Shown here piece by piece: positions 9,201 to 15,997 of a stretch of 64,000 nucleotides of DNA (positions are counted from its first letter, which is position 1; each line of letters starts with the position of its first letter). The DNA lies in contig JBDTWS010000001.1 in assembly GCA_040006575.1 (NCBI GenBank), forward strand, positions 17,288 through 81,287. The letters run 5' to 3'. Source of the DNA: UKL13-2 sp040006575. GTDB taxonomy: Bacteria > Pseudomonadota > Gammaproteobacteria > Burkholderiales > Usitatibacteraceae. Position numbers and translations under genes: made by a program. The notes below the pieces were generated by a model that did no database searches, was not told the origin of the DNA, and was given only the letters and a program-made list of their open reading frames with translations.

Positions 9201-10436
9201 TGCCGGGTCAATCGCAAATGTCGAATTGAAAACAAAAGGGTAGAAATCCGGATTCTGAACCGGGAACGTGATGACTTGCGTCGCCTGGTTGATCTGCACC
9301 ACGCGTGCAGGAGAAGTGTCGGCGAGCCAGTTTGTACTGACGGCCTGGTTGGCGACAATCGAGCAGCTACCTACCCCGACCTTGGTGATGGTGGTGCCAC
9401 TAACGGTGCAGACCGATGCCGGCGACACGCTGTAGGTGATAACGCCGGGCGACGGACTGGTAGCAAGCGGATTGATGGTGAATGTCGTGTTGGGCCGGAA
9501 AAACTGGCTACTCGGGGACTGCACCGGTATGACCGGATTCGGGTTGCCCTTGGCGATATTGAATGTGAGCGTCGCGTTCGGCCCTGCCCCGCCTTCGTTG
9601 CTGGCAGAAATGGTCGACGGGTCGGCTGAGTTGAACGTTGTCGGTGTCCCCGAAATGACGGCACCGCTGCGCGCCAGGCCGGGCGGCAGGCCGGAAGCAT
9701 TGAATGAGTTCGGGCCGTTGGATGCTGTGATCGTGTACGAAAGTGCCAAGCCCACGGTTCCGCTCTTGCTGAGTGAACTGGTGATAACGGGTACGGGTGG
9801 CGGATTGACGGTGACGGTGACGGTGCGCTCGGACGTACTGAGTGAATCGTTGCTGTTGCGGGCGCGATAAGTAAAGGTGTCGTTACCGACGAATCCACCG
9901 TTTGGCGTGTAGGTAATGCGGCGCAACGAGTTGTTGTACGACACGGAGCCGTTGTTGGGTACGTTTGCGCCGGTGACGAGTGTGGTGAGATTGGAAATAC
10001 TCGTGCTGAGCACCACGTCGCCAGACACATCGATATTGATGGCAGTCTCGAACGAAGTCGTGCGGTTGAGCGGCGTCGTGTCGAAGACGGTTTCAAGGTA
10101 CAGCACGATACTGTCCTTCTGATCCTCACTCAGGTCGGCGGCGCCGCCATTGGCAAAAATGCCCATGCCGCCGGCATTGGAAATAGCGGTGTTGAAAATG
10201 GTTTTTTGATTTGCCGCATTGGCGCGTGCGCCGCTCGGTGTGCCACCGTGGCAATCGGCGCAGGCATTTTGCCCGTTGATGTTCTGGTTCCACAGGGTCT
10301 GGCCGGCGCCCGAGGACGCAGCGAAAGCAGTGACTGAAGGTACCGTTGAAAACAGTGCAACCGTGAGCAGAAGGCGGACCGATGAAATTGCGCCATGCCA
10401 TCCGCCACGTCTGAAATTGCCTTTTTGTCCCCGCAT
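3264..10436 (-). CDS. Giant secreted triheme-motif Ig/Fn3 repeat protein with dockerin-like C-terminus (2390 aa)
   Basis: Start ATG 10436 follows AGGGGAG and opens a Sec signal peptide ending near residue 40. Three CxxCH heme motifs are present: CADCH (10248-10262), CSSCH (7356-7370) and CANCH (5046-5060). Each opens a cytochrome-like segment of about 70-80 residues and is followed by a cadherin-like module with a YTPNPGYAG-type motif and then a putative Ig (He_PIG) module. Between them I count nine modules with paired cysteines (CTVSGTTVT...GTCT) and five fibronectin-like modules. The last 57 residues (about 3267-3437) resemble a dockerin pair: a degenerate loop with GDISGSRSVNAVD and a canonical calcium loop DIDANGTINNAD. 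The protein is secreted and probably heme-loaded. Electron transfer, adhesion and matrix assembly are all possible and none is shown by the sequence. Confidence 0.88.
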   Translation of the reverse strand: MRGQKGNFRRGGWHGAISSVRLLLTVALFSTVPSVTAFAASSGAGQTLWNQNINGQNACADCHGGTPSGARANAANQKTIFNTAISNAGGMGIFANGGAADLSEDQKDSIVLYLETVFDTTPLNRTTSFETAINIDVSGDVVLSTSISNLTTLVTGANVPNNGSVSYNNSLRRITYTPNGGFVGNDTFTYRARNSNDSLSTSERTVTVTVNPPPVPVITSSLSKSGTVGLALSYTITASNGPNSFNASGLPPGLARSGAVISGTPTTFNSADPSTISASNEGGAGPNATLTFNIAKGNPNPVIPVQSPSSQFFRPNTTFTINPLATSPSPGVITYSVSPASVCTVSGTTITKVGVGSCSIVANQAVSTNWLADTSPARVVQINQATQVITFPVQNPDFYPFVFNSTFAIDPATASGGSGNPVVYSSLTTGICTVSGTTVTMKSAGDCTLAANQAGNANYSVAIQATRVVVLSAGEPDAPVITAAIGGDLRATVVFTPPANPGSPITGYTVTCSLGGGTPKVGTGTASPIVVTGLSNGPPWSCNMTATNAIGTSVTSNGVGVNPITSAVPIAPVMRSANNVTFTIGQPSSFQVVATGISNPTLFTFSTPPTGITFSTVGQIAATGLLAGTPALGTAGTFNLTFSASNGTAPQANQAFTLTIAKANQAITFADPANRTYSPSTFALSASASSSLAVTFTSSTATICTVTSPGVVTMLAAGTCTITAAQAGDANYNAAPLVPQSFDISKASQSISWGAANVLPDRVFVAGASFALTPLATVASGLPIAYASLTLPKCTISGTTVTMVSAGICTVEASQDGNAAYQVALDVSRNFNIDKGLQIISFPAQAAQPFVDGGTFAISPPATGGLSGNPIVYTSLSANICTVTNGSVNIISAGTCQIAANQSGDSNYSTASQVSRNIAINVVVPGAPTADSAVGSDGKATIEVSPPSSDGGSPITGYSATCNPGNFTGNSADSPVVVTGLANGVLHTCRVVAVNAVGSSVQSNAINVTPFLDSGLNMWTNACSSCHGVPPTGTRFNAAGDTSTILQYVRSAVVEMVAQPVVQALTANELAEIAKYIKQQVPAISVQTAYQTAKQVDVAFPNHITLNSQAMTFTGVQAVTQPTNGTLSVFTGTTVTYTPNPGYAGPDTFTYRGFRTGPNLQGEARTVSITVQQPAAQSAITSSGTANGVVGQLFQYLITATNGPASFSAGNLPPGTSINTGTGLISGTASTAGVFNATISATNPNPNPPVPASLVITISKAGQSISFGAQASQQFSPGASFAISPTATASSGLAVSYGSLTPTACTVAGTTVTKVTSGTCTITANQPGNANINAALQVTQDVSITAVAPGAPVIGAATPGDQQAAIAFTAPASNGGSAITSYSATCAPTGSGSNAVSPVTVTGLTNGVQYTCSVSAINAAGTGSASGTVMVTPTATPVAPLITSATSTTFNVLSAGNFTVTASGTPAPARSATGSLPAGVTFTGGTGVLAGTPASGTAGSYPLTVSAMNGSGTVMQSFTLTVAKANQSINFANPGARSFSVTPFVLSATATSGLTVIFTSNTASVCTVSGSSVTTLTTGVCSISADVAANVDYNVANTVTQGFNINAASQAITFGAQVTPIAFSMTPFAISPPATSSSALAVIHSSTTPAVCTVSGTTVTMVTAGTCTLAANQPGDSNFAAATQVTRNITITATAPGAPLIGVATGSDVQASIAFAPPASNGGSPITQYNASCSPSGTGSSGASPVVVASLLNGTQYTCTVSAVNAVGPGPASGPVTVTPTSANGQALWGSICANCHGPVPVGNQFNGAGNTATVLNHVRSTQPLMSGAFGATSNSIAVQALSQAELAALAAYIGNVLPANTVITPFNIAAPIDVSGHIKLTNHVTGPDDNWSAFTAVEVVTAPAHGMLSAFSGTSATYTPTPGYSGPDSFTYRGKRSSPSVLGDARTVSITIGGAPPVITSAGTINVTFGQAVNYQITASNTPTGFDATGLPTGLGVNAGTGAITGTPLGAGTANATISASNAGGSGNAALVITVAKAAQAITFGAQATPRSFGLGSFVISPLATGGSSGNPISYSSLTTATCTVNATTVSIVSAGLCTIAADQEGNGNFNAAPQVTRNVTITSVVPAAPLIGVGVAGDSAATISFTPPASDGGSALSFTAICNPGSISSAAGPASPLTVTGLTNGTPYTCSVKATNSAGTGPPSATVAVTPGSLAFTGIVVSRKAHGVSAQELDVDIANPAEPIDGNVTVEPRSIGGGHRIAFRFDGPVSNVMSVTAVDSALVAVGSPVSAFVGNELIVTLTNIADRTRVMISLVGVNGSVDASATIGFMVGDISGSRSVNAVDIAMVKAHLTQTVNASNFYMDIDANGTINNADLAAVKARSGLALP

Positions 10437-11135
10437 GTCGTAACTCCCCTTTGGACTGTGCGCGAGTTGCGTGAAAAAATCAGTGCAACGGGCGCCTTCC
10501 GATGACGCATTTGTTCAGGTCGTTTTTGATCGTTTAATTTATGCCTGTGGTCGCCGGGCAACTGCCGATCACCCGACTTGTCATCGCAGATTCTTCGCAA
10601 CGGTTTGCTGGGTAACAGCAAAACCAATACACCTGCCAACGGGAAACTCAATAATTGGCGCGTTTCTGTAACCAAAAAACCTTTAAAGCTACGCCAGTAA
10701 AAAGGTTTACGTCTTAATTTTCACAACGTCAATATGCTCTAATTGGCTACCTTTTGAATCATTCAGAGTCTAGCTGGTGTACTGTTTGCAACAAAGGTAA
10801 TTTGGCATTGTTGCATACCTCAATCAGGGTAGAAATTGGCACCGTTGCCATAGGTGACTTCCGTCACAATAAATGACAACAAGATCGGTCAGGAAAAAGC
10901 CGGAATTTGGGGGCGGTTCGGTTGCACCGATATGGCGGAAGACTTGGCCCACGAACCAGCGACGAAAAATTGTTACGTAAGACCGGGGGGATACTCGCTG
11001 TACCTCACGTAAAGCATGAAGAAATTTGATATTTACGGTAAACTGGCCCGCCGGATTTTCAAAAGGGGCGGCGTCAGCGCGCATGCCGGAAACCGGGCAT
11101 TTCATCCAGCCCAGCTTCAGCCAGGGAGAGCCAAC
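10437..11135. promoter_or_regulatory. Divergent 699-base control region between the giant heme/Ig genes
   Basis: No convincing gene. It separates the minus-strand Ig gene (start 10436) from the plus-strand autotransporter (start 11136) and must hold promoters for both. Only the two ribosome binding sites are clear: AGGGGAG before 10436 and AGGGAGAG before 11136. The middle (about 10670-10800) is AT-richer than its surroundings, as expected for promoters. I could not assign -35/-10 boxes or match a known riboswitch. Confidence 0.5.
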
Positions 11136-14100
11136 ATGGCTTCGTTTCGGGAAACATCCAGAAATTTGATCCAGCGCGCGGCCAGGATTTGCGCGCTGCT
11201 TCGGCGCGCAACCGTAGTGGCCTCTTCGGCAACGGTTACTGACGCCAATTCCAATTCAATTTCCATTTCTCCTTCCCGCCGCAGACCGGGCCTTCGCGCG
11301 ATGCTTGCGGCCGGCGCCCTGCTATTGCTTTCCGCCAGCCCGGGTGCAAACGCCACCCTCGCCCTCTACAACACCTACTGCCTAGGTTGCCATCCCGGCG
11401 GCCCGGTGAAAGTCAACTTCAATGCTGCGGGCAACGTAGCCATCATTACGGCCGCAAATACGGCCGGCATGGGAGCCGGCGGCACACTGGGCGAGCACAT
11501 CAGCATCGCGAACTACCTGGCCACTGTGACGCCCGCCATCACCAACGCCGCCGTACCGTTCAACTCCGGGGGGACGGTCATCAGCATTCCCGATTTGGCA
11601 CTGTCCGCCTATACGCGCATTACCAGCGTCGCGACAGTGACGGGGCCCACCAAGGGCAGTGTCAGCTACAGCTTCGGCGCGAACCCGACCGTCACTTACA
11701 CCCCGACGATCGGCCAATCGGGGGCCGATAGCTTCACTTACAGGGGCTCCGGCCCCGGCGGCACCACTACCACCCGCACCGCAACGGTCATCATCGCCAA
11801 CCCACCCGCACCGGTGGTTTCGAGCGCCAACACAGCATCCGGCACGGGTGGACAGGCGTTCTCCTATCAGATCACGGCGACTAATTCGCCGACCAGCTTC
11901 GGCGCATCCGGCCTGCCCGCAGGTGTTTCGGTGAATACCGGCACGGGACTCATTTCGGGCACACCAACCGTAGCCGGCGTATTCAATGCCACGGTTTCGG
12001 CGACCAATGCCGGCGGCACTGGCAACCTCGGGGTGACCATCACCATCGGCCTGGTGGCACCCGTCATAACCAGCAGCACCGTGGCCAGCGGGAACGGCGG
12101 ACAACCTTTCACTTATACGATTACGGCCAACAATCTGCCGTCGAGCTTCAATGCGACAGGATTGCCGGCAGGCCTCTCCGTCAACACGGGCACAGGTGTT
12201 ATCTCGGGCACACCCACCGCGACCGGACTCTTCAACGTCATGATGTCCGCCACCAATGGCGCAGGCACTGACACCAAGACGCTCGCACTGACCATAAACC
12301 TGGTCACGCCGGTTATCACCAGCTCACTCACCGCCAACGCGACCTCGGGTTCACCTTTCAGCTACACCATCACGGCCAATAATTTGCCGTCAAGTTTTAA
12401 TGCCACCGGCCTGCCGAGCGGACTCAGCATTGACACCTCCACAGGCGTCATTTCGGGTACGCCGGTGGTCGCCATGGGCGGGCCGGTCAATGTGATGATT
12501 TCCGCGACCAATGGTGGCGGCACAGATACCAAGACACTGGTCATTACTGTGTCGCTCAACGCACCCACCATTACCAGCGCCAACACCGCCGCGGCCACTT
12601 CCGGGCAGGCGTTTAATTTCCAGGTCACCGCCACCGACTTCCCCAGCAGTTTCAGTGCGACAGGATTGCCGGCCGGCCTGAGTATCAATGTGACGACCGG
12701 GCTCATCACCGGTACCCCAACTGTGGCCATGACGACGGCTGTTCCGGTCATGATCACGGCGTCCAATGGTTCGGGCACGTCGCCTGCGCAAACACTGACC
12801 ATCACTATTACGTTGCCTGCGCCGGTCATCACCAGTCCTGCAACAGCATCGGGTACGCAGGGCTTCCCGTTCAGCTACCAGATCACCGCAACCAACAGCC
12901 CAACCAGCTTCAACGCGACAGGCTTGCCGGCAGGCCTGACGGTGAACACGACGACCGGCGTCATATCCGGGTCGCCGACCACACTGGGCACATCCAACGT
13001 CACCATCTCCGCGATCAACGCCAGCAGTACAACCAACCAGGCGCTGACGATCACCGTCTCCAACCAACCCACACCCAATGCCTCGGCAGTAACCATTCCG
13101 GTGCCGTTCAATACGCAGATCACCTTTGACCTGACCGGATCTTTGTCAGGCGCGTACACGTCGGTCGCCATCGCTTCGCAGGTCAGCCATGGCTTGCTGG
13201 TGTTGAACGGCACCACCATCACCTACACACCGAACACGGGATATTTCGGAACGGACAGTTTCACCTTTACGGCGACCGGCCCCGGCGGTACCTCTTCTCC
13301 CGCCGTGGCGACACTTCAAGTCGGCACGCCTGCCGCACCCACGGCAGCGGCAAAGGCGGTGACCGTCACTTTCAACACCGCCACCGCGATCGATCTCACC
13401 GCTTCGATCACCGGCATATCCACCACAGTGTCCATTGCCACGCCACCCGAGCATGGCACCGCCACGGTCAATGGCAAGACGGTCACCTACACGCCAACCA
13501 GCGGTTATTTCGGCGACGATGTTTTCAGCTATGCCGCGACCGGCCCTGGCGGCACCTCGCTACCTGCGGACGTGACGATCAAGGTCACGCCGCTTGCGCC
13601 CTCTGCAGACACGGTTACGCTGATCCTGCCGCTCAACACACCAACCGTGCTCGACCTCGCGCCGTTTGTTCGCGGCACCGCCCTCACCGGCGTGGCCATG
13701 GCGGGCCCGCCACTGCATGGCACGGTTACCGTCAATGGCCTTAAAGTAACGTACACGCCGAAGCAGGATTATTTCGGTTCGGACACGTTCACCTATATCG
13801 CCTTCGGCACAGCGGGCAAGTCCGCGCCGGCGACTGTGAAGGTGACGATCGTCGGCCGCCCTGATCCTGCCAAGGACGCGAATGTCACGGGGCTGCTGGC
13901 GGCGCAAACCGATGCGGCCCAACGATTCTCGCGGGCGCAGATCACCAACTTCCAGGGCCGCATGGAGACCCTGCATCGCAGTGGTGACAGTGGTGTTGCA
14001 GTACCTGCCGCGCCTGCAGCGGCAACCACGACACCCGCGCAAACCGCACGCGCTTCAGCATCCACGACGGCCGGGCCGCTTGATCCGCTGAAACCCAATG

Positions 14101-15986
14101 CAGACAACAAGGCCCCTGCCAATAGCTACCAGGCCAACTCATTCGCAGGTCCGGTTCCCGCCGGAACGCAGATGCCGTATGCCAGCAACATTGCCTCGCT
14201 GCTCTCGACGCGCTCACTCAACGTGGCCAGCCTGGTGACTGCCAGCGCAGGTGGTGCGGGTGGCGCTGACGGAACGGCTGGTGGCGTTGAGCGCAACCCC
14301 CTTAACTTCTGGATATCCGGCGTGGCCAACTTCGGACGGCGCGTGGCGAACGGCCAACGCAGCCAGCTCGATTTCACCACTGATGGTTTGAGTGTCGGTG
14401 TCGATCGCCGCTTCGGCAGCAAGTTCGCTGCGGGTGTCGGCGTCGGTTTCGCGCGCGACACGACGGACATCGGTACTGATGGGTCAAAGAGTCGCGCCCG
14501 CAGTGCATCCGTGGCCGCCTACGCGAGCTACCATCCGACGCAGAATACGTTTGTCGATGGCTTGATTGGCGCAGGTTCGCTGAACTTCAAGACGCAACGC
14601 TACGTGGCACCGATGGATGCATTTGCCAGCGATGATCGCAGCGGCAGCCAGTTGTTCGCATCGCTTGCCAGCGGCTATGAATATCGCAGCAAGGGTTTCC
14701 TGCTTTCGCCGTATGTGCGTGTCGACTACACCTCCGATCGACTTAAGCAGAGCACTGAAAGCGGCGCGGGACAATATGCGCTGACCTACTTCAGCCAGAC
14801 CACACCGTCGCTTCAAGGCGTGCTCGGCCTGCGGGCGGAATCGATGGGCCAGACCAACTACGGTTGGGCAACACCGCGTGCCCGCATCGAATACCGTCGC
14901 GAGTTCCAGGGTGAACGCGATGCATCGATCGCCTATGCCGACCTCACCGGTGGTACGCGCTACGCGTTCTCCACGGGGGCGGTGGTGCGCAATGCGTTGC
15001 TGGTCGGCATCGGCGCCGACTTCATCCGCCGCGGCGGCCTGACGGTGGGACTGGATTATCAACTGCTGCATAACTTCTCGAAAGATTCGCAGCAGGGCAT
15101 CCGCCTGAATTTCACGCAGGACCTGGACAGCCTCGGAACACCGTTCGCCGTGCGCGGATTCTTCAGCATTCCGCAGAAACCCGAGAAGATCCAGTTCGAT
15201 GCCGGCTACATGTTCGACAGCAACGTGCCGCGCGCCAAGGAAAATGCGGACAAGCGCGCAGATCGCGCCTACAGCGCCAACATCGGCAAGGGTTTTGTGT
15301 TCACCTTCGAAGATCGCGAAAACTTGCGCGCGTCGACGACCGTCACCCTCGGTGGCGAGAAATTCCAGAACTACGACGGCCTCAGCCGCCGCATCGCGGG
15401 TATTGAAGGCGATGTGCAGTACCGCACCTCCGCGGATTTCGACGCGATGACCTACTCGCTGTTCGGCCGTGCGTCGATTGAGCGCTACCGCAGCAGCCTG
15501 CGTGATGGCTATCGCTACTCGATTGGCGTGTCGGCACGACGCTCACTCACCGATCGCATCGACATCTTCGCCGCCATCGCGCACAACGAACGCATCGGCG
15601 ACAGCGCCGTGTTCAGCAACCGTGACAATTCGGTGCGCATCAACCTCGACTATTCGCTGAGCGACCGCGAGACCCTGTACGCCACCGGCGAATACCGTCG
15701 CGGCCAGACTTTCTCCACGGGTCGCGCTTCGCTGGACAACCTCGACGTCGCCGAAGTCTTCGTGCTCGATGATGCATTCCCGGGCGGCCAGTTCTTCAGC
15801 TACCGCTTCGACGCCAACACCATCATCTCCACGGTCGGATATAACCTCGGCTTCGGCCCGCGCCATTCGCTGGATCTTTCCTGGCGCCGCGCCAAGTCCA
15901 CGCCGCGCATGCAGTCTGGCGCCTCCTCGGGAACCTCCAGCTACATCGCCGACCAGTACTCCATCGTTTACCTGATTCGTTTCTAG
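11136..15986 (+). CDS. Autotransporter-like surface protein with one heme motif, Ig repeats and probable tandem outer-membrane barrels
   Basis: ATG 11136 is chosen because AGGGAGAG lies just upstream; an in-frame ATG at 11016 lacks such a site. The 1616-aa product has a long leader whose hydrophobic core (AMLAAGALLLLSAS) lies near residues 53-70, as in extended autotransporter signals. CLGCH (11379-11393) follows directly. The passenger has one cadherin-like module, six putative-Ig modules of about 80-85 residues and three cadherin-like modules with YTPxxGYFGxDxFxY. After a Pro/Ala-rich linker, an autotransporter-type beta domain starts near residue 1053 (14296; WISGVANFGRR, then alternating strands). 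From about residue 1337 a second strand-rich domain of about 280 residues ends in YLIRF with terminal Phe, the usual outer-membrane barrel signature. It is probably co-transcribed with the heme lipoprotein that starts 11 bases after its stop. Confidence 0.85.
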   Translation: MASFRETSRNLIQRAARICALLRRATVVASSATVTDANSNSISISPSRRRPGLRAMLAAGALLLLSASPGANATLALYNTYCLGCHPGGPVKVNFNAAGNVAIITAANTAGMGAGGTLGEHISIANYLATVTPAITNAAVPFNSGGTVISIPDLALSAYTRITSVATVTGPTKGSVSYSFGANPTVTYTPTIGQSGADSFTYRGSGPGGTTTTRTATVIIANPPAPVVSSANTASGTGGQAFSYQITATNSPTSFGASGLPAGVSVNTGTGLISGTPTVAGVFNATVSATNAGGTGNLGVTITIGLVAPVITSSTVASGNGGQPFTYTITANNLPSSFNATGLPAGLSVNTGTGVISGTPTATGLFNVMMSATNGAGTDTKTLALTINLVTPVITSSLTANATSGSPFSYTITANNLPSSFNATGLPSGLSIDTSTGVISGTPVVAMGGPVNVMISATNGGGTDTKTLVITVSLNAPTITSANTAAATSGQAFNFQVTATDFPSSFSATGLPAGLSINVTTGLITGTPTVAMTTAVPVMITASNGSGTSPAQTLTITITLPAPVITSPATASGTQGFPFSYQITATNSPTSFNATGLPAGLTVNTTTGVISGSPTTLGTSNVTISAINASSTTNQALTITVSNQPTPNASAVTIPVPFNTQITFDLTGSLSGAYTSVAIASQVSHGLLVLNGTTITYTPNTGYFGTDSFTFTATGPGGTSSPAVATLQVGTPAAPTAAAKAVTVTFNTATAIDLTASITGISTTVSIATPPEHGTATVNGKTVTYTPTSGYFGDDVFSYAATGPGGTSLPADVTIKVTPLAPSADTVTLILPLNTPTVLDLAPFVRGTALTGVAMAGPPLHGTVTVNGLKVTYTPKQDYFGSDTFTYIAFGTAGKSAPATVKVTIVGRPDPAKDANVTGLLAAQTDAAQRFSRAQITNFQGRMETLHRSGDSGVAVPAAPAAATTTPAQTARASASTTAGPLDPLKPNADNKAPANSYQANSFAGPVPAGTQMPYASNIASLLSTRSLNVASLVTASAGGAGGADGTAGGVERNPLNFWISGVANFGRRVANGQRSQLDFTTDGLSVGVDRRFGSKFAAGVGVGFARDTTDIGTDGSKSRARSASVAAYASYHPTQNTFVDGLIGAGSLNFKTQRYVAPMDAFASDDRSGSQLFASLASGYEYRSKGFLLSPYVRVDYTSDRLKQSTESGAGQYALTYFSQTTPSLQGVLGLRAESMGQTNYGWATPRARIEYRREFQGERDASIAYADLTGGTRYAFSTGAVVRNALLVGIGADFIRRGGLTVGLDYQLLHNFSKDSQQGIRLNFTQDLDSLGTPFAVRGFFSIPQKPEKIQFDAGYMFDSNVPRAKENADKRADRAYSANIGKGFVFTFEDRENLRASTTVTLGGEKFQNYDGLSRRIAGIEGDVQYRTSADFDAMTYSLFGRASIERYRSSLRDGYRYSIGVSARRSLTDRIDIFAAIAHNERIGDSAVFSNRDNSVRINLDYSLSDRETLYATGEYRRGQTFSTGRASLDNLDVAEVFVLDDAFPGGQFFSYRFDANTIISTVGYNLGFGPRHSLDLSWRRAKSTPRMQSGASSGTSSYIADQYSIVYLIRF

Positions 15987-15997
15987 AGGAGCCCACC

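Noticed and set aside
195..9870. Many plus-strand open frames (for example 4293-5153, 5962-6549, 6615-7703) across the left region
   Set aside because: They are antisense to two continuous minus-strand repeat proteins with signal peptides and clear domain motifs; low-complexity Ala/Val/Pro composition is typical of antisense frames in GC-rich repeats.
10437..10700. Cyclic-di-GMP (GEMM) riboswitch before the 2390-aa gene
   Set aside because: GCAAACC-like bases occur, but the paired core and the second conserved strand are absent.
11382..12104. Minus-strand frame of about 240 codons within the autotransporter gene
   Set aside because: Antisense to the passenger domain, no ribosome site and no recognisable protein features.
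1..15000. CRISPR array or satellite repeats
   Set aside because: The repeats are protein-coding Ig/Fn3 modules of about 240-270 bases with diverged DNA, not short identical repeats with spacers.
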